Shown piece after piece: positions 43,648 to 52,193 of a stretch of 64,000 bases of DNA; position 1 is the first letter of the stretch; every line of letters begins with the position of its first letter. The notes below the pieces were generated by a model. That model was not told where the DNA came from and ran no database searches. It saw only the letters and a program-made list of their open reading frames with translations. Origin of the DNA: Gordonia hirsuta DSM 44140 = NBRC 16056 (GTDB lineage: Bacteria; Actinomycetota; Actinomycetes; Mycobacteriales; Mycobacteriaceae); NCBI RefSeq assembly GCF_000333015.1, contig NZ_BANT01000012.1:122020-186019 (forward strand), written 5' to 3'. The position numbers were made by a program, and so were the translations under genes.

Positions 43648-45120
43648 GTGACCGACACCCCCGACTGGTCGGACCGTGACGGTGCCGACGCCCCTCGCCC
43701 TGCCCTGCCCGTTCGCCGCGGCGGTGCGCCGGTCTCCCCGCAGACCGCCGCCGTCTTCGGCAGGCCGACCGGGGTGGACGGGTCGTTCGGCACCAGACCC
43801 GAGGCCGCGCCGCAACCGCAGATCGCCGCGCCCGATCCGGTGCTCGCCGAGGCCTTCGGCCGCCCGGCCGGCGGATCCGGGGGACTGCAGCGCGATCCGT
43901 ACGCCCAATACGGTCGGGACCGTCAGGAGCCGGCACCGGCCGACCCGTGGCGCGATCCTGCCTCGGCTGCCCACCTGGACGGTCCGGCACTGACCGAAGA
44001 AGCTCCGGAGCAGCCGACCGAGGCGGGACCGAAACTGGGCGTGCGTGAGCTGCTCTTCGGCGGCCGCGTGCACTGGTGGGCGCTGGTCTCCCTGGGCATC
44101 GTCGCACTGCTGGTCGGTGTCGGCGGCGGTCTGATCGGCCGCTGGACTGCCGAGGCGATTCCACCGCTGAACTCCCATTCGGTCTCCCTGAACGTCGACG
44201 ACTCGGCAGCGGCGAGCAGCGATATCGCCAAGGTCGCCAAAGCGGTGGCCCCGACCGTGGTGGTGATCGAAGTACGCACCGCTGGCGGCGGCGGTTCGGG
44301 CTCGGGTTTCGTGGTGGACAAACTGGGTTACATCGTCACCAACAACCACGTGATCTCGCTGGCGGCCAACGATAAGAACGCCAAACTCGAAGTGGTCTTC
44401 GACGATCACAAGCGGGTGCCGGCCCGCATCGCCGGCCGGGACGTCAAGACAGATCTGGCCGTCCTCAAGGTCGACGGTGTAGAGAACCTGACGGTCAGCA
44501 CCCTCGGCGACTCCTCGAAGCTGGAGATCGGCCAGCCGGTCATCGCTTTCGGTGCGCCGCTGGGCCTGGATCGCACCGTCACCACCGGCATCGTCAGCGC
44601 CGTCGACCGGCCGGTGCCGCTGCGTCCGGATGCAGTCTCCGACACCGACGCGGTGATCAACGCGATTCAGACGGACGCGGCCATCAACCCGGGCAACTCT
44701 GGCGGGCCGCTGGTCGACGCCGCCGGCCGCGTCGTCGGCGTCAATACCGCGATCGCCGCCACCGGCGGAGGATCGATCGGCCTGGGTTTCGCGATTCCCA
44801 TCGACGAGGCCAAACCGATCACCGAACGGCTGATCGCCGACGGCAAGGTGACCCACCCGCAGATCGGAGTCTCCGCGGCAACGGTCCGCAACGACAAGGT
44901 CTTCGGTGCGCGCGTCAAAGACATCGCCTCGGGAAGCCCGGCCGCGCGCGCCGGCCTCAAAGAGAACGACGTCATCACCTCTTTCGACGGCAGACCCATC
45001 GAGGGGGCCGACGAGTTGACCGTGGCCGTGCGGATGTCGAAGATCGATGAAGAGGTGAAGTACACCTACTGGCGTGACGGCCGGACCTTCGACGGCAAGA
45101 TCACTCCGGTGAGCGACTAG
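43648..45120 (+). CDS. htrA: HtrA-type serine protease with PDZ domain
   Basis: 490 residues. A Pro-rich cytoplasmic N-terminus of about 140 residues is followed by one transmembrane helix (WWALVSLGIVALLVGVGGGL), a trypsin-like domain and one PDZ domain at the end. The triad can be placed as His234 (NNHVISLA), Asp269 (KTDLAVLKVD) and Ser351 (NPGNSGGPLVD). It degrades or remodels envelope proteins outside the membrane and is essential in some mycobacteria. The start is GTG 43648, in the sigE-rseA-htrA-tatB unit. Confidence 0.95.
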   Translation: MTDTPDWSDRDGADAPRPALPVRRGGAPVSPQTAAVFGRPTGVDGSFGTRPEAAPQPQIAAPDPVLAEAFGRPAGGSGGLQRDPYAQYGRDRQEPAPADPWRDPASAAHLDGPALTEEAPEQPTEAGPKLGVRELLFGGRVHWWALVSLGIVALLVGVGGGLIGRWTAEAIPPLNSHSVSLNVDDSAAASSDIAKVAKAVAPTVVVIEVRTAGGGGSGSGFVVDKLGYIVTNNHVISLAANDKNAKLEVVFDDHKRVPARIAGRDVKTDLAVLKVDGVENLTVSTLGDSSKLEIGQPVIAFGAPLGLDRTVTTGIVSAVDRPVPLRPDAVSDTDAVINAIQTDAAINPGNSGGPLVDAAGRVVGVNTAIAATGGGSIGLGFAIPIDEAKPITERLIADGKVTHPQIGVSAATVRNDKVFGARVKDIASGSPAARAGLKENDVITSFDGRPIEGADELTVAVRMSKIDEEVKYTYWRDGRTFDGKITPVSD

Positions 45121-45131
45121 GAAGCGGCCTG

Positions 45132-45638
45132 ATGTTCAGCAGTGTGGGATGGGGCGAGATCTTGGTGCTGATCGTCCTGGCGCTGATCATTCTGGGACCT
45201 GAGCGGCTGCCGGATGCGATCACCTGGGTGATGCAGTCGCTGCGCAAGGTCCGCGACTACGCGACCGGTGCCTCGAAGGATCTGCAGGAGCAGATGGGGA
45301 CCGACTTCGATTCACTTCGCGAACCCCTGCAGCAGCTCAACGAGCTGCGCCAGATGTCGCCGCGGGCCATGGTGACCAAGCATCTGTTCGACGGAGACTC
45401 CTCGACCCTGGACGAGATCGAGACCTCGGTGCGCGATTCGCTGAGCATCTCCGGCCCCGCCCCGTCGAACCCGCACCCGCCCGGCGGTGCCACTCCGGGA
45501 AGTCAGCCGCCGATCGGGCCCGGGACCCAGGTGGATCTGACCCGCTTGGCCGGCACCGACCAGGAGACAGCGGCGCCGCCGGCGGAGCCGACGCCCAAGC
45601 CCCGGCGACTGGACGCTGCCGACTGGGACGCCACCTGA
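45132..45638 (+). CDS. tatB: twin-arginine translocase subunit TatB
   Basis: 168 residues. It recognises twin-arginine precursors with TatC. An N-terminal membrane helix (GWGEILVLIVLALIILGPER) with the conserved GPERLP hinge is followed by an amphipathic helix (WVMQSLRKVRDYATGA) and a long Pro-rich disordered tail. It lies 11 nt after htrA. Its 3' end faces mrp. Confidence 0.94.
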   Translation: MFSSVGWGEILVLIVLALIILGPERLPDAITWVMQSLRKVRDYATGASKDLQEQMGTDFDSLREPLQQLNELRQMSPRAMVTKHLFDGDSSTLDEIETSVRDSLSISGPAPSNPHPPGGATPGSQPPIGPGTQVDLTRLAGTDQETAAPPAEPTPKPRRLDAADWDAT

Positions 45639-45645
45639 CCGACGT

Positions 45646-45677
45646 CACCTGAGCGGCCGGTGGCCCGGGGCTCGGTG
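45646..45677. terminator. hairpin between tatB and mrp
   Basis: CACC(T)GAGC (45646-45654) pairs with GCTCGGTG (45670-45677): eight pairs with one bulged T. It sits between convergent genes 52 nt apart. Confidence 0.5.
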
Positions 45678-45690
45678 AGCGTGCCGAGGG

Positions 45691-46833
45691 TCAGCGGCGG
45701 ACGGTATCGATCCCCAGGCTCATGCCGGCCAGACCGCGTTTGCGGACCGCCAGCTTGTCGGCGATCTCCCGCAGTGCCCGCCCGGAGACCGAATCGGGAG
45801 CCGACAGGACGACCGGCTCGCCGGTGTCCCCGCCCTCGCGGAGCTGCTGCTCCAGCGGGACCTGACCGAGCAGTTCCACCTTGGCGCCGACCAGACGGGT
45901 CAGGCTTTCGGCGACCTGCGCGCCACCACCGGAACCGAAGGGCTCCATTCGGCTGCCGTCGGGCAGCTCCATCCACGACATGTTCTCCACCACGCCCAGG
46001 ATCTTCTGTTTGGTCTGCAGCGCGATCGACCCGGCGCGTTCTGCGACCTCGGCGGCGGCCTGCTGGGGAGTGGTGACCACCAGGATCTCCGCACCCGGGA
46101 TCAGCTGAGCGATAGAGATCGCCACATCGCCGGTGCCCGGCGGCAGATCGAGCAGCAGCACGTCCAGATCGCCCCAGTAGACGTCGGCCAGGAACTGCTG
46201 GAGCGCACGGTGCAGCATCGGACCACGCCAGGTGACCGGTGTGTTGCCGTCAGTGAACTGGCCGATGGAGATGAATTTCACGTCGTGGCTCATCGGCGGC
46301 ATGATCATCGACTCGACCTGCGTCGGCTTGGCATCGCTGCCGAGCATGCGCGGAACGCTGTGCCCGTAGATGTCAGCGTCCAGGACACCGACCGAGAGCC
46401 CGCGTGCGGCCAGGGCTGCGGCCAGATTCACCGTCACACTGGACTTGCCGACACCGCCCTTACCCGAGGCGATCGCGTACACGCGGGTCAGATTGCCGGG
46501 CTTAGCGAACGGGATCTCCGGCTCGGCACGATCGCCGCGCAGCTGCTTGCGCAGTGCGGTCCGCTGCTCGTCGTTCATCACATCGAGTTCGACGCGGACC
46601 TCACCGACTCCGGGAACGTCGGCGACGGCGCTCTTGACACTGCTGCTGATCTTGTCCTTGAGCGGACAGCCCGCGGTGGTCAAGAAGATGCCCACGTCCA
46701 CGGTGCCGTTGGCGGCGATCTCGACCGACTTGACCATGTTCAAGTCGGTGATCGGTTTGCCGATCTCGGGGTCGTGGACCTTGCTGAGCGCGGAGCGAAC
46801 GGCGGATTCAGTAGGGGCTGCTGCGGTGTTCAC
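45691..46833 (-). CDS. mrp: Mrp/ApbC P-loop iron-sulfur carrier ATPase
   Basis: 380 residues. N-terminal MIP18-like domain (VRSALSKVHDPEIGKPITDL) and ParA/MinD-type ATPase with the deviant P-loop SGKGGVGKSS at 123-132, LLLDLPPGTGDVAISIAQLI and VVTTPQQAAAEVAERAGSIA. The C-terminal CxxC that binds the bridging iron-sulfur cluster in other ApbC proteins is not seen: the segment reads NMSWMELPDGSRMEPFGSGG. The start is GTG 46833. Role in iron-sulfur cluster delivery is inferred from the family. Same neighbour order as Rv1229c. Confidence 0.93.
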   Translation of the reverse strand: MNTAAAPTESAVRSALSKVHDPEIGKPITDLNMVKSVEIAANGTVDVGIFLTTAGCPLKDKISSSVKSAVADVPGVGEVRVELDVMNDEQRTALRKQLRGDRAEPEIPFAKPGNLTRVYAIASGKGGVGKSSVTVNLAAALAARGLSVGVLDADIYGHSVPRMLGSDAKPTQVESMIMPPMSHDVKFISIGQFTDGNTPVTWRGPMLHRALQQFLADVYWGDLDVLLLDLPPGTGDVAISIAQLIPGAEILVVTTPQQAAAEVAERAGSIALQTKQKILGVVENMSWMELPDGSRMEPFGSGGGAQVAESLTRLVGAKVELLGQVPLEQQLREGGDTGEPVVLSAPDSVSGRALREIADKLAVRKRGLAGMSLGIDTVRR

Positions 46834-46868
46834 ATCTCCCAGCCTAGGACTAAGCGCAAGTGCGGCGC

Positions 46869-48020
46869 TCAGCGGCTAGGGGCGGCAGGCTTGTTCGTGG
46901 TGGCCTTGGGAGCGCCGGACTTGGGGGCAGCCTTCTTCGGTTCCGGCGCAGGCGCCGGGGCCGGCCCCACCCCCGGGGGTAGACAGATCGCACCCAGGCA
47001 GTTCTGGTGCAGCGTCGGTTTGGCCTTCCTGGTCGACGGCGCCGAGCTCTCCGGGCCCTCCTGGCCGGGTGCGTCTTTCTTGTCTTTCTTGTCCTTCTTG
47101 CCCTTGTCCTTGTTGTCCTTATCCTTCTGGTCCTTCTTGACCGGATCGGCGGGCGCGGAGTGCATTTCGGGGATGCCACCGGTGGGGATCACGCCGGTGG
47201 CGTAGGCCGCGGCCCAACCCAGGACGTTGTTGGCGTAGGCGACCGAGCGGTTGTAACGCAGGATGTTGTTCACCTTGTGGGCGTCGGCCATGATGTTGGT
47301 GACCCCGGCGCACAGGTACCGGCCCGCCGAATAGGCGGCGTCGAAGATGTTGTCCGGATCGGCCTTTCCGTCGCCGTTGGCGTCGGCGCCCCAGGCCTTC
47401 CAGGTGCTCGGGATGAACTGCATGGGGCCCATGGCGCGGTCGTGGCGGGGGTCGCCGTCCAAGACGCCGCCGTCGGTGTCGGTGATGACCTCGTTGCCTG
47501 CCAGCGAACCGTCGAGCACCGGCCCACGGATCTTGGTGCGGGTGTTCCCGTATTCATCGACGTTGCCGCCGCCGGCGTGTCCGGACTCGATCCGGCCGAT
47601 CCCGGCCAGCAGGAACCAGGGCAGCTGGCACTGGGGACTCTCGGCGGCGACGCGGGTGGCACCGAGTTTGTACGCCTGCAGGACCACCCCGGGGATTCCG
47701 AGCGGACCGTTGGGCAGGTTGGCGGCGATACGGAACTGCGGATTGGCCGAGGCGGCCGTGTTCTCGGCGGGCGGTGCGAAACCGTAAAGGGTGGGGGAGG
47801 ACGCGGGGACGGCGGCGGCCACGGCCGTCTCGCCGTCGCCGGACACCACGGTGACGCTGGCGACCCCGGTCGGTGCGGCCGTCCCGGCGGAAGTGCTGGC
47901 GGTGGCTCCGACGAGCATCGCGGCGCCCACGGCGGCGACTCCGGTGGTCACGACGGCCCCGCGCAGCGCGGACCGGCCGGCGGACCGAGCCGCCGGGCTG
48001 CGGCGCGATTTGATACCCAT
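46869..48020 (-). CDS. secreted lytic transglycosylase (Rv1230c-like)
   Basis: 383 residues from ATG 48020, which has GGGGATGAG about seven nt upstream. A basic start and hydrophobic stretch (ALRGAVVTTGVAAVGAAMLV) form a signal peptide. The SLT-like catalytic domain has Glu145 in AGIGRIESGHAGGG, then DRAMGPMQFIPSTWKAWGAD and NIFDAAYSAGRYLCAG, which matches bacterial lytic transglycosylases that cleave peptidoglycan. The C-terminus carries a Lys/Asp-rich linker of about 30 residues and a Pro/Ala tail. Next to mrp, as in mycobacteria. Confidence 0.9.
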   Translation of the reverse strand: MGIKSRRSPAARSAGRSALRGAVVTTGVAAVGAAMLVGATASTSAGTAAPTGVASVTVVSGDGETAVAAAVPASSPTLYGFAPPAENTAASANPQFRIAANLPNGPLGIPGVVLQAYKLGATRVAAESPQCQLPWFLLAGIGRIESGHAGGGNVDEYGNTRTKIRGPVLDGSLAGNEVITDTDGGVLDGDPRHDRAMGPMQFIPSTWKAWGADANGDGKADPDNIFDAAYSAGRYLCAGVTNIMADAHKVNNILRYNRSVAYANNVLGWAAAYATGVIPTGGIPEMHSAPADPVKKDQKDKDNKDKGKKDKKDKKDAPGQEGPESSAPSTRKAKPTLHQNCLGAICLPPGVGPAPAPAPEPKKAAPKSGAPKATTNKPAAPSR

Positions 48021-48159
48021 CAGAAACTCATCCCCATCAGTTCTGATCACGTTCACGTGTCATTCCACGTGCTGGACAGCGTTCGCCACCGGTGAGCCGA
48101 GCGGCTCCGTAGTGCAAACTGTGAGCCAGCATACCCTGCGGTAAGGCGGGCCGAGCAGG

Positions 48160-48699
48160 CTACGTCCGATCCCGGTGCAACGAGGTCAGCTCCGGGGGGA
48201 CAGCGCTGCTGGCGCCCCGTTCGGCAGGACCGGCGGCGAGGCGGTCGAGCAGTTCGTCGAGCAGGCCGTCGAGCTCGCGGCGCAGATAGTCGCGGGTCAC
48301 CGTCTCGCCGACGGCCAGCCGGACCGCAGCCAGCTCGCGGGCCAGGAATTCGGTATCGGATTTTGTTTGAGCGGCCCGCCGGCGGTCTTCGTCCAGGGAG
48401 ACCTTGTCGCGGTTCTCCTGCCGGTTCTGGGCCAGCAGGATCAGCGGGGCGGCGTAGGCGGCCTGGGTGGAGAAGGCCAGATTGAGCAGGATGAACGGAT
48501 AGGGATCCCATTCGAAGGCGAAGACGCCGATGTTCAGGAAGATCCACACCACCACCACGATGGACTGGATGGCCAGGTACGAGCCGGTGCCCAGAAAGCG
48601 GGCGACCCGTTCGGCGTACACGCCGACCACATCGGCGTCGAACCGGTCGGAGACCCGGCGCCGGCCGTCGCTGGGGGTGTCGAGGCGGCGTGGAGTCAT
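48160..48699 (-). CDS. DUF1003 membrane protein
   Basis: 179 residues. The DUF1003 core is visible: VARFLGTGSYLAIQSIVVVV, WIFLNIGVFAFEWDPYPFIL and LNLAFSTQAAYAAPLILLAQ, giving two membrane helices, followed by NRQENRDKVSLDEDRRRAAQ and a coiled-coil-like tail. The ATG overlaps the stop of the MgtE_N-CBS gene by four bases (ATGA). Equivalent of Rv1231c. Function unknown; the pairing with an MgtE-type sensor suggests a role in divalent cation handling. Confidence 0.9.
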   Translation of the reverse strand: MTPRRLDTPSDGRRRVSDRFDADVVGVYAERVARFLGTGSYLAIQSIVVVVWIFLNIGVFAFEWDPYPFILLNLAFSTQAAYAAPLILLAQNRQENRDKVSLDEDRRRAAQTKSDTEFLARELAAVRLAVGETVTRDYLRRELDGLLDELLDRLAAGPAERGASSAVPPELTSLHRDRT

Positions 48700-49979
48700 C
48701 GCGGAAGACCCTCCGGTTCCTGTTCGCGCCAGTCTCGGGGCAGCACCGCATCCAGGAGGTCGTCGACGGCCACCGCCCCCAGCAGATGTGCCGACTCGTC
48801 CACCACCGGCGCCAGCGACAGGTTATAGGTCGCAAAGAAGCGTGTCATGGCCTCCAGCGAATCCTCCGGCCGGAGCCGGGGGATGTCATCGTCGAGGATC
48901 CCGGCGACCAGGTTGGCCGGTGGTTCGCGCAGCAGCGCCTGGGTATGTACGACGCCGAGGAAAGTGCCGGTCGGGGTGCTGGTCGGAGGTCGCACCACCA
49001 TGACCATGGTGGCTGTGGCCGGACCGACATCGGGGTTGGCCACCCGGGCCAGGGCCTCCGAGACCGTGGTCCCGGCCGAGACGATGATCGGTTCGGGCGT
49101 CATCACACCGCCGGCGGTGTCGGGGGAGTGCAGCAGCAGCCGGCGCACCGGCGCCGAATCCTCCGGGGCCATCCGGGCCAGGAGTGCTTCGGCCTCGGCT
49201 GCGGGCATGACGCCCAGAAGGTCGGCGACGTCGTCGGGATCCATCGCTTCGAGGACCGCGGCGACCCGGGCCCGGTTGAGCGAGGCCAGCAGGGCGGTCT
49301 GTTCGTCGGTGGTCATCTCCTGCACGATGTCGGCCAGCCGTTCGTCGTCGAGGGCGGCGGCCAATTGCTGACGGCGTTGCTCGGGCAGTTCCCGGAAGGC
49401 ATTGGCCACGTCGGCCGGCCGCATCCCCTCGAATTGGGTCAGTGCCAGCTCGACGCCGTGGCCTGGGTGGTTGAGGTTCAGCTTGCTCAGCCCGACCACG
49501 TGATTCCACGGAACCACGCGCGTCTCGCCGCGGCGGCGCAGCCCGCGGCGACCGGTCCGCAGCGCGACGCGGCTGACCACCCAGTCCAGTGATCGGGTGC
49601 GTTCGATCTCCATGTCGACTACCGACAACTCGGTCTCGTGCAGTTCGGGGAATTCCGGATCGTCGGTGTGCACCGGGCTCTCGAGCACCTGACCGACGGC
49701 CAATGCCTCGTTGGGCCGCAGCTGCAGGTTGCGCACGTTCACCCGCCCGGTGGTCAGAGTGACCGCATCGGCGTCGATGTTGGTCACCCGCCCCATCGGG
49801 ACGAAGATGCGGCGGCGGCTGGCCGCCAGCTCCACTGCCAGGCCCAGTGCCCGGGAGCGCTGGCCGGGCAGGTGCATGGCCAGCACCACATCGCGAACGC
49901 GGCCGATGGATTCACCGTCGGGGCCCAGGACCACCAGACCCACGAGTCTGGCGACGAAGACCTTGAGCGTTTGCGTCAT
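48696..49979 (-). CDS. MgtE N-domain/CBS protein (Rv1232c-like)
   Basis: 427 residues from ATG 49979. A PRC-barrel-like start (KVFVARLVGLVVLGPDGESI) and a second barrel (ELSVVDMEIERTRSLDWVVS) lead to the MgtE N-domain (RRQQLAAALDDERLADIVQE, then LEAMDPDDVADLLGVMPAAE) and a CBS pair (GGVMTPEPIIVSAGTTVSEA and a second CBS ending GAVAVDDLLDAVLPRDW). No transmembrane transporter domain is present, so it is the cytosolic sensor part only and not a full magnesium channel. It is coupled to the DUF1003 gene. Confidence 0.9.
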   Translation of the reverse strand: MTQTLKVFVARLVGLVVLGPDGESIGRVRDVVLAMHLPGQRSRALGLAVELAASRRRIFVPMGRVTNIDADAVTLTTGRVNVRNLQLRPNEALAVGQVLESPVHTDDPEFPELHETELSVVDMEIERTRSLDWVVSRVALRTGRRGLRRRGETRVVPWNHVVGLSKLNLNHPGHGVELALTQFEGMRPADVANAFRELPEQRRQQLAAALDDERLADIVQEMTTDEQTALLASLNRARVAAVLEAMDPDDVADLLGVMPAAEAEALLARMAPEDSAPVRRLLLHSPDTAGGVMTPEPIIVSAGTTVSEALARVANPDVGPATATMVMVVRPPTSTPTGTFLGVVHTQALLREPPANLVAGILDDDIPRLRPEDSLEAMTRFFATYNLSLAPVVDESAHLLGAVAVDDLLDAVLPRDWREQEPEGLPR

Positions 49980-50040
49980 GGTACTAAGGGTAGAAGCATG
50001 CCCGCACCGTTCGGGTGTCGCCGCGACGAGAGGTGTAAAC

Positions 50041-50523
50041 ATGACCCAGCCGATGCGGCAGGCTCCGGGCCTGCCGACCAAGCCGACCGGGTGGCCGGTC
50101 GGCTCGTACGAGACCTACGAAAACGCGCAGCGTGCCGTCGACTACCTGTCGGACAACCACTTCCACGTCGAAAAGCTGACGATCGTCGGCGTCGACCTGA
50201 TGCAGGTCGAACGGGTCCTGGGGCGGCTCACCTGGGGCAAGGTCCTCGGCGGCGGCCTCGTCTCGGGGGCCTGGTTCGGTCTGTTCGTCGGCCTGATCAT
50301 CAGCATCTTCGTCACCGGGTCGGACTTCTGGGTCCCGATCGTCTTCTGTGTTGTGGCCGGCATGGTCTTCGGACTGATCAGTGCGGCGATCCCGTACGCC
50401 GCCACCCGAGGCCAGCGCGACTTCGCCTCGACCATGCAACTGGTCGCCGGGCGCTACGACGTACTGTGCGATCCCGGTAGCGCCGAACAAGCCCGCGACA
50501 TGCTGGCCAAGCTGGCCATCTGA
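50041..50523 (+). CDS. general stress protein 17M-like membrane protein (Rv1234-like)
   Basis: 160 residues. The N-terminal YflT/17M-like segment VGSYETYENAQRAVDYLSDN, then HFHVEKLTIVGVDLMQVERV, is followed by two membrane helices (GAWFGLFVGLIISIFVTG and PIVFCVVAGMVFGLISAAIP) and a soluble C-terminus. The start is ATG 50041, divergent from the MgtE_N-CBS gene with a 61-nt shared promoter region. Function unknown beyond stress association in the family. Confidence 0.85.
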   Translation: MTQPMRQAPGLPTKPTGWPVGSYETYENAQRAVDYLSDNHFHVEKLTIVGVDLMQVERVLGRLTWGKVLGGGLVSGAWFGLFVGLIISIFVTGSDFWVPIVFCVVAGMVFGLISAAIPYAATRGQRDFASTMQLVAGRYDVLCDPGSAEQARDMLAKLAI

Positions 50524-50549
50524 CCGACGCCGCGCGCCGATTCCAACCC

Positions 50550-50590
50550 GGCCGCCCCACCTTCCCGGCCCTCGGGGAGGTGGGGCGGCC
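50550..50590 (+). terminator. terminator after the stress-protein gene
   Basis: GGCCGCCCCACCT (50550-50562) and AGGTGGGGCGGCC (50578-50590) pair perfectly over 13 bp with a 15-nt loop, followed by GTCGTTTG. It lies 27 nt after the stop and insulates lpqY. Confidence 0.8.
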
Positions 50591-50720
50591 GTCGTTTGCG
50601 GCCCGACAAAAGATCTCCCACGCCGGGCACCGAGGTGTGCAGTGAGTCACTGTGGGTGCGTTACCCTAAGCGACACGACACGATCCACAGGTGATCCTCA
50701 GGTAGGAGGCGTCCAGCGCG

Positions 50721-52193
50721 ATGGTCCCCAAGGAATTTCCCGGCAGACGCCGGCGACGCCGTCTGCGTACTCGGGTCGCCGCCGCCGCGGTCGCGGCCAC
50801 CGCGCTGGCGCCGGCGCTGGTGGCGTGCACTGCCGGCTACACCCCCGGCGTGATCAACATCTACGCCCCCGCCGACGGTGCCGGCGAGATCACCAGTCAG
50901 GCCGCGGTGTGCAGCGCCGCATCCGGTGGACGCTACGACGCGCGGGTGACCATCCTGCCCAAGGACGCCGACGGTCAGCGTCTGCAGTTGGCTCGCCGCC
51001 TGGCCGGTAACGACAAAGAGCTCGACGTGATGGCCATCGACGTGGTCTGGACGGCCGAGTTCGCCAATGCCGGCTGGCTGGTGCCGGTGCCGGCCGCACA
51101 GGCCGCCGACGTTGCCCGCACCAACCTGGCCGGTCCGGTGGAGACGGCGATGTGGAAGAGGCCCGACGACGCCGCACCGGTGCTGTATGCGTTGCCGATC
51201 TGGACCAACACCCAGCTGCTCTGGTACCGCCCCGATGTGCTCCGGAGCTTCCTGGGCCCGCGGGCCCAGGTGCCGACCACCTGGGACGAGATGATCGAGC
51301 AGTCCACTGCCATCCACGCCAAGGACCCCAAGGGCCCGACACAGATCCTGGTCCAGGGTGCGCAGTACGAGGGACTGATGGTGTGGTTCAACTCGGTGCT
51401 CCAGAGCGCCGGCGGCCACATCCTGGACCCGGAGGACCCCTCCAAACAGGCGCTCAACGACACGCCCGAGCATCGTGCGGCGACCCTCAAGGCGCTGCAG
51501 ATCCTCAAGGCGGTCACCAGCTATCCGGGTGCCGATCCGTCGATCAGCAACTCCGACGAGGGCACCGCGCGGGACGGGATGGAGCGGGGGATCGCCTCGT
51601 TCGAAATCAACTGGCCGTTCGTCTTCCAGTCGGCCCGGCAGAACGGCGCCTCCGGTGACGTCTCCTTCCTGAAGGATGCGATGGCGCCGTACGCCGCGCG
51701 CATCCTCGATGAGAAGAATCCGCCGACCGCGCAGGAGCTGACCCCGATCAACCGGGTGCTGCGCCGGTCGTTCGATTTCGCACCGTACCCGGGTGTGACC
51801 GCCGATCGACCGGCGAAATCGACACTGGGCGGACTGAACGTGGCCGTGGCCGCGACCTCGCCGCAGCAGGAGCTGGCTGCGGAGGTGGCCGCCTGCCTGA
51901 CCAGTCGGGACGCGCAGCGTGTCTACGCGCTCGAGGGAGCGCTGCCGCCGACGGTCACAGCGCTGTACGAGGAAAAGGACTTCAAGACCGCCTATCCGAT
52001 GGGTGATGAGATCCGCAAGCAGCTGGAGGAGGAGCATGTCGCACCGCGACCGGCCACACCCCAGTACCAGGCGGTGTCGACGCTGCTGACGGCGACGCTG
52101 AGCCCGGTCGGCCGCTGGGATCCGGAGACCATGGTCGACACCCTGGCCACCCAGGTCCAAAAGGCCATCGACGGGGAAGGGATCATCCCATGA
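50721..52193 (+). CDS. lpqY: trehalose ABC transporter substrate-binding lipoprotein
   Basis: 490 residues. Arg-rich signal peptide with lipobox LVAC, Cys36 being the lipidated residue. Extracellular solute-binding domain (VINIYAPADGAGEITSQAAV, DVMAIDVVWTAEFANAGWLV, ALPIWTNTQLLWYRPDVL, SFEINWPFVFQSARQNGA). LpqY captures trehalose released from trehalose mycolates outside the cell. It is the first gene of the lpqY-sugA-sugB-sugC operon. The start is ATG 50721, with AGGAGG 13 nt upstream. Confidence 0.94.
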   Translation: MVPKEFPGRRRRRRLRTRVAAAAVAATALAPALVACTAGYTPGVINIYAPADGAGEITSQAAVCSAASGGRYDARVTILPKDADGQRLQLARRLAGNDKELDVMAIDVVWTAEFANAGWLVPVPAAQAADVARTNLAGPVETAMWKRPDDAAPVLYALPIWTNTQLLWYRPDVLRSFLGPRAQVPTTWDEMIEQSTAIHAKDPKGPTQILVQGAQYEGLMVWFNSVLQSAGGHILDPEDPSKQALNDTPEHRAATLKALQILKAVTSYPGADPSISNSDEGTARDGMERGIASFEINWPFVFQSARQNGASGDVSFLKDAMAPYAARILDEKNPPTAQELTPINRVLRRSFDFAPYPGVTADRPAKSTLGGLNVAVAATSPQQELAAEVAACLTSRDAQRVYALEGALPPTVTALYEEKDFKTAYPMGDEIRKQLEEEHVAPRPATPQYQAVSTLLTATLSPVGRWDPETMVDTLATQVQKAIDGEGIIP

